DNA of 64,000 nucleotides from Pseudanabaena biceps (GTDB lineage Bacteria; Cyanobacteriota; Cyanobacteriia; Pseudanabaenales; Pseudanabaenaceae): positions 124,001-188,000 of the forward strand of contig JAATWA010000001.1 in assembly GCA_013361095.1 (NCBI GenBank), read 5' to 3'. Made by a program: the position numbers and the translations under genes. Below, piece by piece: positions 44,079 to 53,150 of the stretch. Every line of letters begins with the position of its first letter. Position 1 is the stretch's first letter. The notes beneath the pieces are model-generated. The model did not search any database. It was not told where the DNA came from and worked only from the letters and a program-made list of their open reading frames with translations.

Positions 44079-44483
44079 TATTGCGTCCAAAAATAAACGG
44101 GGAGTCAATATTTGAGTGCCATGATAGTACTTAATAGAAAGTAAATGATTGTCCAAAGAAATAAGGTAATCAGCTTTTGTTTCAAAAACAGCAGCCAAAA
44201 ATTTATTGTCATCTGGATCAATTTTATCTAATCTAGTAGCCTCATAAGCACCAGAGATATGCAGAGCAATTTCACCGATCACGCTAACTAGTTCCTCAAT
44301 AGTTTCTTCAGGCACTCCAAGCTGTAATAGTTTTAATACGAGTTCTTGAAGTAGCTGAGGAGCCATAACCAGAGTAAACTTGCCTTGTTGCCAAGCTTGT
44401 AAAACTAGGTACGGTGAGCTTACTTGAGATTTAGATAGTAGAGCAGAAACAAATACTGATGTGTCAATAACAACTTTTAACAT
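44067..44483 (-). CDS. PIN-domain toxin (PIN_3 family)
   Basis: The 138-residue protein begins MLKVVIDTSVFVSALLS with the first catalytic Asp and contains KIDPDDNKFLAAVFETKADYLISLDNHLL, the C-terminal acidic cluster of PIN_3 toxins. A Glu in LLQELVLKLLQL completes the site. It is translated five bases after the upstream antitoxin-like gene. Its last codons are encoded by a repeat, so the C-terminus may be variable. Confidence 0.85.
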   Translation of the reverse strand: MLKVVIDTSVFVSALLSKSQVSSPYLVLQAWQQGKFTLVMAPQLLQELVLKLLQLGVPEETIEELVSVIGEIALHISGAYEATRLDKIDPDDNKFLAAVFETKADYLISLDNHLLSIKYYHGTQILTPRLFLDAIAIA

Positions 44484-44488
44484 CTTGT

Positions 44489-44752
44489 TTACAAATTCTG
44501 CTCGGTTGTTGCAACACTTTCAGAAATTCTATTGCGAATAGATGCAAATTCTGCCCAGATTTCCGATGACGATCGCTTTGGCTTGGATAGTGCAGTATTT
44601 AATCCTTTTTGGATAATCATTTCCGCCTTGCTTAACTGCCCAACATCTTGAGTCAATGGAGTTTCTAAAAAATACAAAAAACTAAGCACCTTCTCCAGAT
44701 AAGACTCAGGGATGCGATCAAGTTCTTGAATAATTTGTTCTTTAATAGTCAT
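44489..44752 (-). CDS. DUF2281-like antitoxin
   Basis: The 87-residue protein from ATG 44752 begins MTIKEQIIQELDRIPESYLEKVLSFLYFLE, the helical pattern of DUF2281-type antitoxins, followed by an acidic, partly disordered region that would wrap the toxin. It precedes the PIN gene with a 5-bp gap. The frame is open nine codons further upstream, but the internal ATG starts the conserved part. Confidence 0.72.
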   Translation of the reverse strand: MTIKEQIIQELDRIPESYLEKVLSFLYFLETPLTQDVGQLSKAEMIIQKGLNTALSKPKRSSSEIWAEFASIRNRISESVATTEQNL

Positions 44753-44843
44753 AGCTATAGGCTGTAGCACTAAAAACATTCTACATCAAAGATATTACTT
44801 CAATTTTGGGAAAGTAAGAGATGTTGGCGGTGGTGCGATTGTG

Positions 44844-44924
44844 GCGATCGCTATTACTGTGAGTGATTTTTAGGCGATCACATCAATTATCTATCTGCTA
44901 GAAAGTTTGCGGTATTGCGATCGC
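44844..44924. repeat. short dispersed repeats (copy 3 plus a duplicated 51-bp segment)
   Basis: 44844-44880 is the third copy of the GCGATCGCTATTACTGTGAG repeat. 44874-44924 matches 45561-45612, which contains the 3' end of the monooxygenase-like gene, so it is a duplicated gene end. Confidence 0.7.
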
Positions 44925-44925
44925 T

Positions 44926-45213
44926 TTAAAATATTGTCATAGCTAAAGATTGCTGACTTTCGCCATCTTTAAGGCTCACTCCATTCTTCCAAAGTTCATA
45001 TTCGCTAATATCAATATCTTCATTCCAAACCAAACCATAACCACCCGACTCAATCTTAAAATTTTTAAAAAAGCTAGGATTTCGTAATGGAGCAAACATC
45101 TCTCTATTTAACAACTGAGAGATATCATACTTCTTAAATTCATTTTGGCTAAACTCAATCAACAACGTGCGATCGCCAATGACTTGAGCAGAAATAATTT
45201 TAGGAGGCTTCAT
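44926..45213 (-). CDS. DUF2442 protein (likely antitoxin partner)
   Basis: The 95-residue protein has the DUF2442 pattern: a beta-hairpin start (IISAQVIGDRTLLIEFSQNEFKKYDI), LLNREMFAPLRNPSFFKNF and the ending GLVWNEDIDISEYELW. Members are commonly encoded next to DUF4160 genes, as here, and are regarded as toxin-antitoxin-like pairs of unknown target. It follows the DUF4160 gene with a 14-bp gap. Confidence 0.82.
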   Translation of the reverse strand: MKPPKIISAQVIGDRTLLIEFSQNEFKKYDISQLLNREMFAPLRNPSFFKNFKIESGGYGLVWNEDIDISEYELWKNGVSLKDGESQQSLAMTIF

Positions 45214-45227
45214 AATAAATATCTCAG

Positions 45228-45476
45228 TTATTTTAAAGGCGGCAGCTTACAAAAATCTTGAGTGTTCCACATATTCAGAAGTTCATCTTGGTATAGCGTA
45301 GCCCATTCCATTACTAGCTTTTCAGCCCGACTTGGTAAATCACCTTCAATGACTTCTAGCGATACGATACCAATCAAAGCATTAAAATCGCCATAAATTG
45401 CATGGAAATGTGGAGGTGGATGATCTCCAAAAAAGACTTTGATAGTTATCCCGTAAAATCTTGTGACTTCAGGCAT
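45228..45476 (-). CDS. DUF4160 protein
   Basis: The 82-residue protein has the hallmark GITIKVFFGDHPPPHFHAIYG of DUF4160, with a conserved His/Pro cluster, and continues with GDLPSRAEKLVMEWATLYQDELLNMW. It is the first gene of the DUF4160-DUF2442 pair. The biochemical role of the family is not established. Confidence 0.85.
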   Translation of the reverse strand: MPEVTRFYGITIKVFFGDHPPPHFHAIYGDFNALIGIVSLEVIEGDLPSRAEKLVMEWATLYQDELLNMWNTQDFCKLPPLK

Positions 45477-45574
45477 ATAGCCTCTTTTGTTTTTAATTTA
45501 TTTTAGCCGAAATTAACACCTGCAAGTTACCAAAAATCTGATGAATCAAGAACTTTTCTCAGCGATCGTATCAA

Positions 45575-45901
45575 TTATCCATCTGCTAGAAGGTTTGCGG
45601 TATTGCGATCGCTAGTGATGCTTTCATAATGTTCTACGGTGGGAAAGGGATCGTAAAAATGGTGAAGTAGCGATCTCCATTCTTGATATTGTGGCGACTG
45701 TCTAAAGCCAATTGTATGATCTTCTAATTTTTGCCAACGCACAATTAGAATATAGCGATTTTTAGTTTCTAGACAACGCTGTAACTCATGGGAGATATAG
45801 CCCGACATCGAATCAATAATTTTTGAGGCAACTTTGAAAGCACTTTCAAAATCTTCCGTCAAATCAGGTTTAACATCAAGAATCGCAACTTCTAAAATCA
45901 T
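45575..45901 (-). CDS. antibiotic biosynthesis monooxygenase (ABM)-fold protein
   Basis: From ATG 45901 the protein has 108 residues: MILEVAILDVKPDLTEDFESAF, then GYISHELQRCLETKNRYILIVRWQ and HFYDPFPTVEHYE, the ferredoxin-like dimeric ABM fold. Members include quinol monooxygenases and heme-degrading enzymes; the substrate here is unknown. The last residues are encoded by a segment that is duplicated at 44874-44924. Confidence 0.78.
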   Translation of the reverse strand: MILEVAILDVKPDLTEDFESAFKVASKIIDSMSGYISHELQRCLETKNRYILIVRWQKLEDHTIGFRQSPQYQEWRSLLHHFYDPFPTVEHYESITSDRNTANLLADG

Positions 45902-45973
45902 AATCCACTTATCAAAGTTTGTTTCAGAATTAAACAAAATTACTTAGTTCAAAAAATGTGACACACTACCGAT

Positions 45974-46828
45974 TTAGTTTTGCAAAAGTAAATCTAAAAT
46001 AATCTTATGTAATAAATCGGTTTGCTCTAGCATCCCCATATGTCCGCAGTTGGGAAGTTCAAATACATTTTCTCCATAGCCATTAAAAGAAGGATGAAAA
46101 CTGGCTAGATGACGCACATATTTAGGTTCCATAATTGTGTCATTGGCTCCCGTCACAAAATAAATCGGCTGTGATAATTCGGATAAAATTTGAGGTAATT
46201 TATGAACTTCCTCCTCACTCGTAGAATCTAGTAGAGTTCCCTTAGCGGCTTCATATTTAGCAGATACAAAATCGATCGCTCTTTGCTTTCCCCAAGCAGC
46301 AGTTAAAGGCTCTAAAACACTATCTTTAGCAAATTGCTGATGCACCAAGGATAAACTAGGCAACCATTGGGGACGTAATCGCAAAATCATTTTCCCCGCA
46401 GCGCGGAATTTCTCAAATTCTTCTTTAATGTAAATCCCACCCCCAGCATTTAAGCAAATCACGCCCAACACGCGATCGCCTAATAAATGTGCTGCCCACA
46501 GTGCGATCGCTCCGCCTAAAGAATGTCCCACTAACCATACTTGCTTAATTCCTAAATTATCGAGTAGTAACTCTAAATCCTTGGCATAACTCCTTAAGGA
46601 ATACTCGCAACTATCGCCAAGTTCGGACTGACCAAATCCACGCAAATCATAGGATAAACATTGAAAATTTGGCTGCAACTGATCAATCAATGGTTGCCAA
46701 TAGGTCTGACTAAGTAGCCATCCATGCAAAAAGGCGATCGTTAGTGGCTGGTTAGACTGCGCCTCTGAACTGACAGAATTAGTCAGAATATAGTGATGTT
46801 TTGCCCCTCGGATGGTGACAGTAGACAT
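45974..46828 (-). CDS. alpha/beta hydrolase
   Basis: The 284-residue protein has the oxyanion region FLHGWLLSQTYW, the nucleophile elbow GHSLGG, the catalytic Asp in TGANDTIMEP and the His in NCGHMGMLEQ, so the catalytic triad is complete. It likely hydrolyses a small ester or related bond; the substrate is unknown. It is preceded by the TauE gene on the same strand with a 75-bp gap. Confidence 0.85.
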   Translation of the reverse strand: MSTVTIRGAKHHYILTNSVSSEAQSNQPLTIAFLHGWLLSQTYWQPLIDQLQPNFQCLSYDLRGFGQSELGDSCEYSLRSYAKDLELLLDNLGIKQVWLVGHSLGGAIALWAAHLLGDRVLGVICLNAGGGIYIKEEFEKFRAAGKMILRLRPQWLPSLSLVHQQFAKDSVLEPLTAAWGKQRAIDFVSAKYEAAKGTLLDSTSEEEVHKLPQILSELSQPIYFVTGANDTIMEPKYVRHLASFHPSFNGYGENVFELPNCGHMGMLEQTDLLHKIILDLLLQN

Positions 46829-46902
46829 ACAAAAAAAGCCCGCTGATTGCTGTATCTATATTTTAGGACAATTGTCGGGAGTGCTTTGTTCCGATGGGTA
46901 GA

Positions 46903-47676
46903 CTAACCAAACCAACTTTTGACAAAAAAGTACAGCGTCATTGCTGAACCCACTACAATCACAAAGCGTCTAACGATGATCGGGGCAATCTTTTGGGCAT
47001 AGTAGGCGCTAATGTAGCCACCAATCGATGCCCCGATCGCGGCGATTGTTCCCTCTTGCCACAAAATTATCCCTGCATTCACAAAGGGAAAGATAATTAC
47101 GGCATTGATGCAACTGGTCAGCAAAACTTTATAGGCATTCATCCGATTGATGTTGGTCATGCCCATGAGCGCAAAAGTAGCCAAAAATAAAATCCCCATA
47201 CCGCCGCCAAAAAAACCACCATAAACCGCTACAACTAGCTGCAAAATCGTAGTTATCACCGTTCGCAATCCTTGTAAATTGGCAAATCGGGACTGTTGAT
47301 GCTCGACTAATTTGGTGAGCTGATTACTAAAGGCAAAGGCTAAAGTTGCGGTCAGTAATAGGTAAGGTAAAATCTGCAAAAAAGTTGCGGATGGAGTTCT
47401 GAGTAATAAAATCGCACCGAGCAGACCGCCAATCATTCCCAAAACACATACCTGAATTAGCGATCGCCGATCTTTCCCAAACTCGTTACGATAGGCTCCT
47501 GCGCTTGCTAATGTCCCTGGGAGTAAAGCGATCGCGTTAGTGGCGTTGGCAGTAATTGGGGGAATGCCTACGGATAAAAGTGCAGGAAACAAAATAAAAC
47601 TACCTCCCCCCGCGATGCCATTAATTCCACCTGCCAATAGCGCCGCGCCAAAAATCAGTAAGTACTTTCCAAACAT
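46903..47676 (-). CDS. sulfite exporter TauE/SafE-family membrane protein
   Basis: The protein of 257 residues from ATG 47676 has eight or so membrane helices and the family pattern: GGINGIAGGGSFILFPALL in the first helix pair and GGFFGGGMGILFLATFALMG in the second half. The family exports or imports sulfur-containing organic anions and other small anions; the substrate is open. The frame extends to 47712, but that start overlaps a hairpin repeat. Confidence 0.87.
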   Translation of the reverse strand: MFGKYLLIFGAALLAGGINGIAGGGSFILFPALLSVGIPPITANATNAIALLPGTLASAGAYRNEFGKDRRSLIQVCVLGMIGGLLGAILLLRTPSATFLQILPYLLLTATLAFAFSNQLTKLVEHQQSRFANLQGLRTVITTILQLVVAVYGGFFGGGMGILFLATFALMGMTNINRMNAYKVLLTSCINAVIIFPFVNAGIILWQEGTIAAIGASIGGYISAYYAQKIAPIIVRRFVIVVGSAMTLYFFVKSWFG

Positions 47677-47701
47677 GGGTAAAGTTTTTATATAGTTGTA
47701 A

Positions 47702-47760
47702 CCAAAACCCAAGAGTAGAGTTGCGGCGCAAAGCGCCGCAACTCTACTCTTGGGTTTTGG
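47702..47760. repeat. AAAACCC...GGGTTTT hairpin repeat
   Basis: CCAAAACCCAAGAGTAGAGTTGCG and complement around GCGCA-AAG-CGCC, followed by CTTTGTCCTAAATATTGATG, the inverse of the tail at 36.6 kb. It lies in the leader of the TauE gene. Confidence 0.83.
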
Positions 47761-47825
47761 CTTTGTCCTAAATATTGATGAATACAGCTATATTATAGTG
47801 ATTACTCTCAAAAAATCTATTTTGG

Positions 47826-47856
47826 GGATTTTTAGCGCTAAAGGCGCTAAAAATCC
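47826..47856. terminator. hairpin after the helicase-like gene
   Basis: GGATTTTTAGCGC and GCGCTAAAAATCC pair around TAAAG, five bases after the stop of the minus-strand gene. Confidence 0.65.
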
Positions 47857-47861
47857 TTAGT

Positions 47862-49907
47862 TTAGGTAGCATCTATAGGACTGCTTACTTCAATTAAAGG
47901 AATCAAAACTCCATTTTGTAATTGTCCATTAGTACTGAGTTCACTATGACAGAGATATAAGCGATCGCCTGTGCGACTAAGTAAATCCCTGATTAGCTTC
48001 TGTAAGCGTTGCATATTTGCTTCATTTTCTAGTTCCGTATTCCAAATTTCACCATTCCAATGCTTGAGAAATAGAGGCGCACCGAATAAAGACGCGGCTC
48101 CTCCCTGTAGCCATAGATCGGAGCTAGCATCTAACCAAAATTGCCATCGATGAGATAGCTGCGCCATCCGATATTGAATAATAGTCGCAAGGACAACGCC
48201 ATCTTGGGGCAGATTTGGAGAATAGGGATTAGCGGTGACAGTTCCTTTGCGGATCATTTGGATAAAGTTTTCGAGGATTTCTTCACTTTCTTGATCCAGA
48301 CGAAAGCCCAGTTGCCAATAATATTGTGCAGTTTCAATAAGTTCCTTTAGGGTAACTGTATCTTCATAGCTCAATTTACGCGACTTAAAGAAAACTTGAA
48401 TAGCCCGATCAATAAATAGTAATGGAGCATCTTGTAGTGCTTGTTGATCAATCCATGTTCGCAAATGTTCATAGGCTTGAGTGGCGGCGTAACCGAGGCG
48501 ATTCCACTGATTGTAAGTTTCGGAGGCTAATAAATGGGGCTTATCTGGATGGGGAACAAAGCAATAGTCGGCTAATAGTCCAGCCCTGACGGGATCGATC
48601 GCTTCGGTTAACACCACCAACATTTCCGCAATGTGATCGCGGCTGACTAACTTACCTAATTTGGGATAGACCAAGGCAAGTAATGTAATTAGCGATCGCA
48701 CCTGAGCGGAAGTTGAAAGAGGTCGCTGATCATTGAGGGGATGCACATGAATTTGTTTGTTTTTAAGGATTTCCGCGATCGCATAGTTGGCAATATTATC
48801 GAGTCCGGGGGCGATGATGGCGATTTCATTAGCTTGGACAGTTCCTAACGCGATCGCCTTGGAGATAGTTTCGGCGACATTCCGAAATAACTTCGCCCGT
48901 GAAACTGACTCGATACTATGAATATTGTCATAGGGTTCGGTAAAGCGAAGCCCCTGCTCACTCACCAACTCCACAATATCTGTCGCAATTTCAGACCCCA
49001 AATTGTCGGGGGCAGGCGGTAAAATTTCGACTTGGCATTCAGACTTAAGCTCTTGCCAATAGGCAGGATCGGCTCCTAGTCCTAATCTAGCTGAACCATC
49101 AGGATTAAAGGTAAATAGCCCTTGAGCGTGGTTAGTAATTAAAAACTTACAGAGATCACAAGCGATCGCGGGCATTTCATCAGCGCGATCGACAAGGATG
49201 TATTTAAATCTTTGTTTTAACTGACGTTGATATTGCAGATTGGGAAGTAAATGTTTTCCAAATAAGTCGGTAATGATGCCATAGGTCAGCAAACCCTTTT
49301 CCCAGCAATAGGATCGCCACTCGCTGAGAGCTTCACCAACTTCTTGCCATTGTTCAGATATTTGGTCTGCTTCTACTTCTAGATTCGTTTCCATTCCAGC
49401 GTTCAAAATTGCAGGAATTTCTGAAATATCACGCCCACCATAGGCGGCTAATAAAAATAAGTCCAGCAACCTTCGCACAAGGCGATCGCGTCCAATTCCT
49501 TCCATTGCTAAGGTTTGCATTTCAAGGCGATCACGCCACAAAAAACTAGCCAGTTCCTGCTCATTTTCAACCCGCAATAGTAGGGGAAACTGAGCTTTGA
49601 TCCCTAAGTTCTTGACTAATAATGTCCAAAATAGGCGTACTTCATCCCGAAAAAAACTAAGGGGAGTTACGGCGGTGACAGGATATTTGCCATGAGCTAC
49701 CATCGTCAGGCGATCGCTGAGTTGGCGGCGATGTTGAGCATCGACTGTTAAGACTAAAACCTGTTGCGAAGCTGCTTGTGGATTGGGATGATGGGCAAAA
49801 TCTTGATTTGTCCAATCACCAAAACATTGAATGATTTTCTCAGTTTTACCACTTTGGCTTCCACCTTCAACCCACAAATTCGGCAACTTCGGCATAACAA
49901 TCGGCAT
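47862..49907 (-). CDS. UvrD/AddB-like P-loop protein, cyanobacterial
   Basis: The 681-residue protein has a Walker A motif GGSQSGKT near 15-22, a Walker B-like ILVDRADEMPAI at about 238-249 and late motifs resembling SF1 helicases (RLYLCHSEL). Conserved helicase motifs III to VI are weak, so it resembles the degenerate helicase subunit of AddB/RexB-type recombination complexes. I infer a structural role in DNA repair or recombination. No addA or nuclease neighbour is present. It is divergent from the PPOX gene with a 35-bp gap. Confidence 0.6.
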   Translation of the reverse strand: MPIVMPKLPNLWVEGGSQSGKTEKIIQCFGDWTNQDFAHHPNPQAASQQVLVLTVDAQHRRQLSDRLTMVAHGKYPVTAVTPLSFFRDEVRLFWTLLVKNLGIKAQFPLLLRVENEQELASFLWRDRLEMQTLAMEGIGRDRLVRRLLDLFLLAAYGGRDISEIPAILNAGMETNLEVEADQISEQWQEVGEALSEWRSYCWEKGLLTYGIITDLFGKHLLPNLQYQRQLKQRFKYILVDRADEMPAIACDLCKFLITNHAQGLFTFNPDGSARLGLGADPAYWQELKSECQVEILPPAPDNLGSEIATDIVELVSEQGLRFTEPYDNIHSIESVSRAKLFRNVAETISKAIALGTVQANEIAIIAPGLDNIANYAIAEILKNKQIHVHPLNDQRPLSTSAQVRSLITLLALVYPKLGKLVSRDHIAEMLVVLTEAIDPVRAGLLADYCFVPHPDKPHLLASETYNQWNRLGYAATQAYEHLRTWIDQQALQDAPLLFIDRAIQVFFKSRKLSYEDTVTLKELIETAQYYWQLGFRLDQESEEILENFIQMIRKGTVTANPYSPNLPQDGVVLATIIQYRMAQLSHRWQFWLDASSDLWLQGGAASLFGAPLFLKHWNGEIWNTELENEANMQRLQKLIRDLLSRTGDRLYLCHSELSTNGQLQNGVLIPLIEVSSPIDAT

Positions 49908-49942
49908 AATTAAAGAGGTTTATTTGTTTTGAGATATTCATC

Positions 49943-50521
49943 ATGTGGCGATCGCATCTAGCACGCAGTTTACACCAACATCGCAATCAACCTGAAGCTA
50001 GATTTATGCATCTCGCGACCGTTGATGCTGAGCTACGACCTCGCAACCGCACAGTTGTATTTCGAGGTTTTTTGGAAGATAGCGATCGCTTTCAAGACTG
50101 TCTCAAGATCGTGACTGATCGCCGCAGTAAAAAGTTTATGCAAATAATTCATAATCCTTACGCCGAGGCCAGTTGGTACTTCACTAAAACGCGATCGCAG
50201 TTTCGGATTTTTGGGAAATTAGTTGTGATCGATCAAGAATGTCTAGATGCAGAACTGCAAAACCTACGCCAGCAATCATGGCAAGCTCTATCCGATCCCG
50301 CCAGAATCCAGTTTGCTTGGGCGCATCCGCGAGAGTTGCGATCGCCTGAAAATTTCGATATGCCTCAGCCTGATTCGATTATTCCTCTTGTTGATTTTTG
50401 TTTATTGTTGCTAGAACCAACAGAAATTGATCGCCTTGAGTTGCGTGGCAATCCTCAAAATCGCTGGCTATATCAACGAGATGAAAAGGGTAATTGGCAA
50501 GAACAAGAAGTTAATCCTTAA
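49943..50521 (+). CDS. pyridoxamine 5'-phosphate oxidase-family FMN-binding protein
   Basis: The 192-residue protein has the split-barrel motifs MHLATVDAELRPRNRTVVFRGF and EASWYFTKTRSQFRIFGK. It ends with the LLLLEPTEIDRLELRG and RWLYQRDEKGNW pattern of the cyanobacterial Npun_F5749/Alr4036-type subgroup. It probably binds FMN, but its substrate is unknown and true PNP-oxidase activity is doubtful. A hairpin repeat at 50547 follows. Confidence 0.83.
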   Translation: MWRSHLARSLHQHRNQPEARFMHLATVDAELRPRNRTVVFRGFLEDSDRFQDCLKIVTDRRSKKFMQIIHNPYAEASWYFTKTRSQFRIFGKLVVIDQECLDAELQNLRQQSWQALSDPARIQFAWAHPRELRSPENFDMPQPDSIIPLVDFCLLLLEPTEIDRLELRGNPQNRWLYQRDEKGNWQEQEVNP

Positions 50522-50546
50522 GTATGTCCTACCGCGCTTTGCGCTC

Positions 50547-50601
50547 AAAACCCAAAAGATGAGTAGCGGCGCAAAGCGCCGCTACTCATCTTTTGGGTTT
50601 T
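50547..50601. repeat. AAAACCC...GGGTTTT hairpin repeat
   Basis: AAAACCCAAAAGATGAGTAG continues into a GCGGCGC-AAA-GCGCCGC core with a perfect complement. The preceding CGCGCTTTGCGCTC is shared with the copy at 59.8 kb. Confidence 0.85.
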
Positions 50602-50670
50602 GTTATACCTAGGCGATGAACAGCCTACAATACTTAATAAATTACATTTATCCTTAATAGGAGATTGCCG

Positions 50671-51342
50671 ATGGCGCAGCTTAATACTCGCCTTTACTGG
50701 ATATTCCAATCACTTCTTGCTTTCGCTCCCTATCTGCTGGCAGGTTTGCTAGCGGGTGCGGCAGTTTTAGCGCTGGGCGTTTTCATCGCTCGTTTTCTTC
50801 TCTGGGATTGGTTGCTACCTATTGAAGAGTCATGCTTGTTAACCCTCAAAGAATGTTCTAATCCGACCCTAGACCGCTATATGAATGCTCTAACTTTTAT
50901 GGCTCAGGGCGAAATTACCATTCCTATACTCCTTGCGATCGCAGGAATTCTTATTTATCGCAACGAGGCAGTTCCAGCTCTGATCTTAGCGATCGGGCTG
51001 AGCGGTTCATGGTTGCTTAACGGCATCTTTAAATCTTTCTTCCGCCGTAAACGACCTGATCTATGGGCTTCTTCTAAACGTCCGATGGATTACAGTTATC
51101 CTAGCGGTCATTCCATGAGTGCTATTTCCTTTTATGGTTTGTTAGCGGCGATTTTGACGCAGTTTCTAGGTATTTCTCTATGGCTTACTGCTCCCTTAGC
51201 GGTGTTTTTAACCTTGGGAGTGGGCTTTAGTCGAGTGTATTTTGGTGTGCATTGGCCAACAGATGTCCTGAGTGGATGGGTTGCTGGCGGCATATGGCTT
51301 GCATCATGTTTGTATGGACTAGTTCAAATTGGTGGAATTTAA
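50671..51342 (+). CDS. PAP2-family phosphatase (membrane)
   Basis: The 223-residue membrane protein carries the three PAP2 catalytic motifs: KRPDLWASSKRP, SYPSGHSM and SRVYFGVHWPTD. It has about five membrane helices and likely dephosphorylates a lipid such as undecaprenyl or phosphatidyl phosphate. ATG 50671 has AGGAG seven bases upstream. Confidence 0.9.
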   Translation: MAQLNTRLYWIFQSLLAFAPYLLAGLLAGAAVLALGVFIARFLLWDWLLPIEESCLLTLKECSNPTLDRYMNALTFMAQGEITIPILLAIAGILIYRNEAVPALILAIGLSGSWLLNGIFKSFFRRKRPDLWASSKRPMDYSYPSGHSMSAISFYGLLAAILTQFLGISLWLTAPLAVFLTLGVGFSRVYFGVHWPTDVLSGWVAGGIWLASCLYGLVQIGGI

Positions 51343-51656
51343 ACTGAGATTGATGGGCGATAGATCTGGCAAAATTTGATAACTTTTAAATCGTCTATCT
51401 GTGTATATTTATTTGGGCTGGTCGATCCATGCTTTGATGGCTTGCTTCAATTTGTGATTGTGATCGCTATTTAAAATATTCTTCAGATTTATAAAGCTGC
51501 GATTTCGCTTTTAATGCAGATGCTTGAGGACATCATCTAATCTCTATAACAATCGGTTCCAGATTTTTAATGTATTTGATTCGGATTTTCACCTAATATA
51601 TTCACAAACAGTGTGATCTTATGCCATCTTAATCAATATCAATCGTTCAGAATCCT
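51343..51656. other. gene-free stretch between PAP2 and the gpmA remnant
   Basis: No reading frame, RNA or palindrome that I can support is seen in these 314 bases. It may be further decayed sequence. Confidence 0.4.
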
Positions 51657-52338
51657 TTTGTTAACTACTTCTCCAGAGATGTTAAGGTCATACAAAATCG
51701 GCACACCCGTTGCTAGTTCTAGGGTTGTCACTTCCTCTGAACTAAGGCAATCGAGCACCATTCATGATAGAACGTAAAGAGTTACCATGGGCAGCGATTA
51801 GAACGTTTTCACCTCGAAGTAGATGAGGCAAAATACGGATTTTGAAATAAGCAATCACTCGCTTTTGAGTATCCTCTAAACTCTCTCTTCCAAGTGGTCG
51901 AACGCTGAAAGACCTGCGCTATTCATGTACCCTTTCGTTGCCATACTTGATAGCGGTTTCGGTTTTATTTAAGCCCTGCAATTCGCCATAAAACCGCTCA
52001 TCAAGAGCAGCATTTGTGAATATAGGTAACTCTTCAGCCGCATTTCCATCATAACAATCCCAGCCATTCCAATCTTAGTCAGATTGTTCGTGCTTAATAA
52101 TCGGAATTTTGCCACCACAGATATCATCGCGTTCTGTAAGACAAATAGTGGCGGTCTCGATCGCCCGAATTAATTTACTGGTAAAACAGACATTTACTCG
52201 ATAGCCACTGAGCCGACAAGAAGCGATCGTTGCTTCCGCCCGACCACGTTCACTCAGAGGGACATCTACCCATCCCGTGAATTTATTGAGGGCATTCCAA
52301 AGGCTCTGTCCATGCCGAACCAAGATAAGTTGAGCCAT
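51657..52338 (-). pseudogene. gpmA: decayed phosphoglycerate mutase (gpmA)
   Basis: The first 87 codons are intact (MAQLILVRHGQSLWN to KHEQSD) and contain the RHG catalytic motif. A stop at 52077-52079 follows. The same frame continues as [43 protein letters not shown], another stop in place of Trp, [21 protein letters not shown] and [16 protein letters not shown]. After a frameshift the end reads TTLELATGVPILYDLN. It is a full-length gene with at least two stops and one frameshift. A short peptide from the intact part would lack most of the active site. Confidence 0.88.
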
Positions 52339-52546
52339 TATTCTTTACCACTACTTCTAATTCACTATCTAAATAATCGCTCTCTTCCATTGTGAAGCTA
52401 ATAATGAAAAAGGATAGATAAGGTTTGTGCTGTATTTAATCAATTCACATTTCAAATCAATCATATCTTCGCGATCTTGAAGAGACAAGAAGAAATTATC
52501 TATTGAATCCATCAACGTCATTCAAATCTTTAGATTAATTAGCCGT

Positions 52547-53095
52547 ATGTTAAATTTCTTACCGCTTTCAATCGTTAATGTTTTGGATACTTCATCGAAG
52601 CCCGATGTACTATTCACTGCCTTACTGCTTGAAGTGGGAGCCTATTTAGACTGCGATCGCTGTTTTCTTTATCTGCGAGAGCCAAGTACAGGTTTAGGCA
52701 AAGTGACATTTTGCTGGGTACGCAATGACAACATTCCCATGATAAATGACGAGGGATGGAAGCTCGATTCACCTTCTCTATCCGATCGCGATCCCATGTT
52801 TGCTGCGGCTTTGCGGACAGAGCCTTCTATTACAATTGAAGATGTAGAAACTGCTAGTCCTGATATTTTAAACAAACAGTTTGAACGCGAAAACTTTGGG
52901 CATCGGGCGCTAATTCATGCTCATATTTGTTGCGAAGGGCAGCTTTGGGGCGTATTACAGCCTAGTGTCTTTGATCGCCCTAGACAGTGGACACAGCTAG
53001 AACAAGCAGCGATCGAGCAATTAGTACAAGCTATTACTCGTAGCGTTACTTCATATGTGATGTCCCACAATCAACCAGTGTCGGTTCAATCGTAA
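52547..53095 (+). CDS. GAF-domain protein
   Basis: The 182-residue protein is a single GAF domain: LFTALLLEVGAYLDCDRCFLYLREP at the start and RALIHAHICCEGQLWGVLQPSVFDRPRQWTQLEQAAIEQL at the end. It lacks the Cys-His bilin-attachment motif of cyanobacteriochromes in its usual place, so a chromophore is not evident. There is no output domain, so it may act as a small sensor or partner of a kinase elsewhere. Confidence 0.8.
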   Translation: MLNFLPLSIVNVLDTSSKPDVLFTALLLEVGAYLDCDRCFLYLREPSTGLGKVTFCWVRNDNIPMINDEGWKLDSPSLSDRDPMFAAALRTEPSITIEDVETASPDILNKQFERENFGHRALIHAHICCEGQLWGVLQPSVFDRPRQWTQLEQAAIEQLVQAITRSVTSYVMSHNQPVSVQS

Positions 53096-53150
53096 AGGAT
53101 GTCGCTCAGCATTTTTCAGGAATGTCCTCAATAAAAATCTACTTGAAAAT

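Noticed and set aside
52339-52546. Regulatory RNA or riboswitch before the GAF gene
   Set aside because: No stable paired structure or known motif is apparent.
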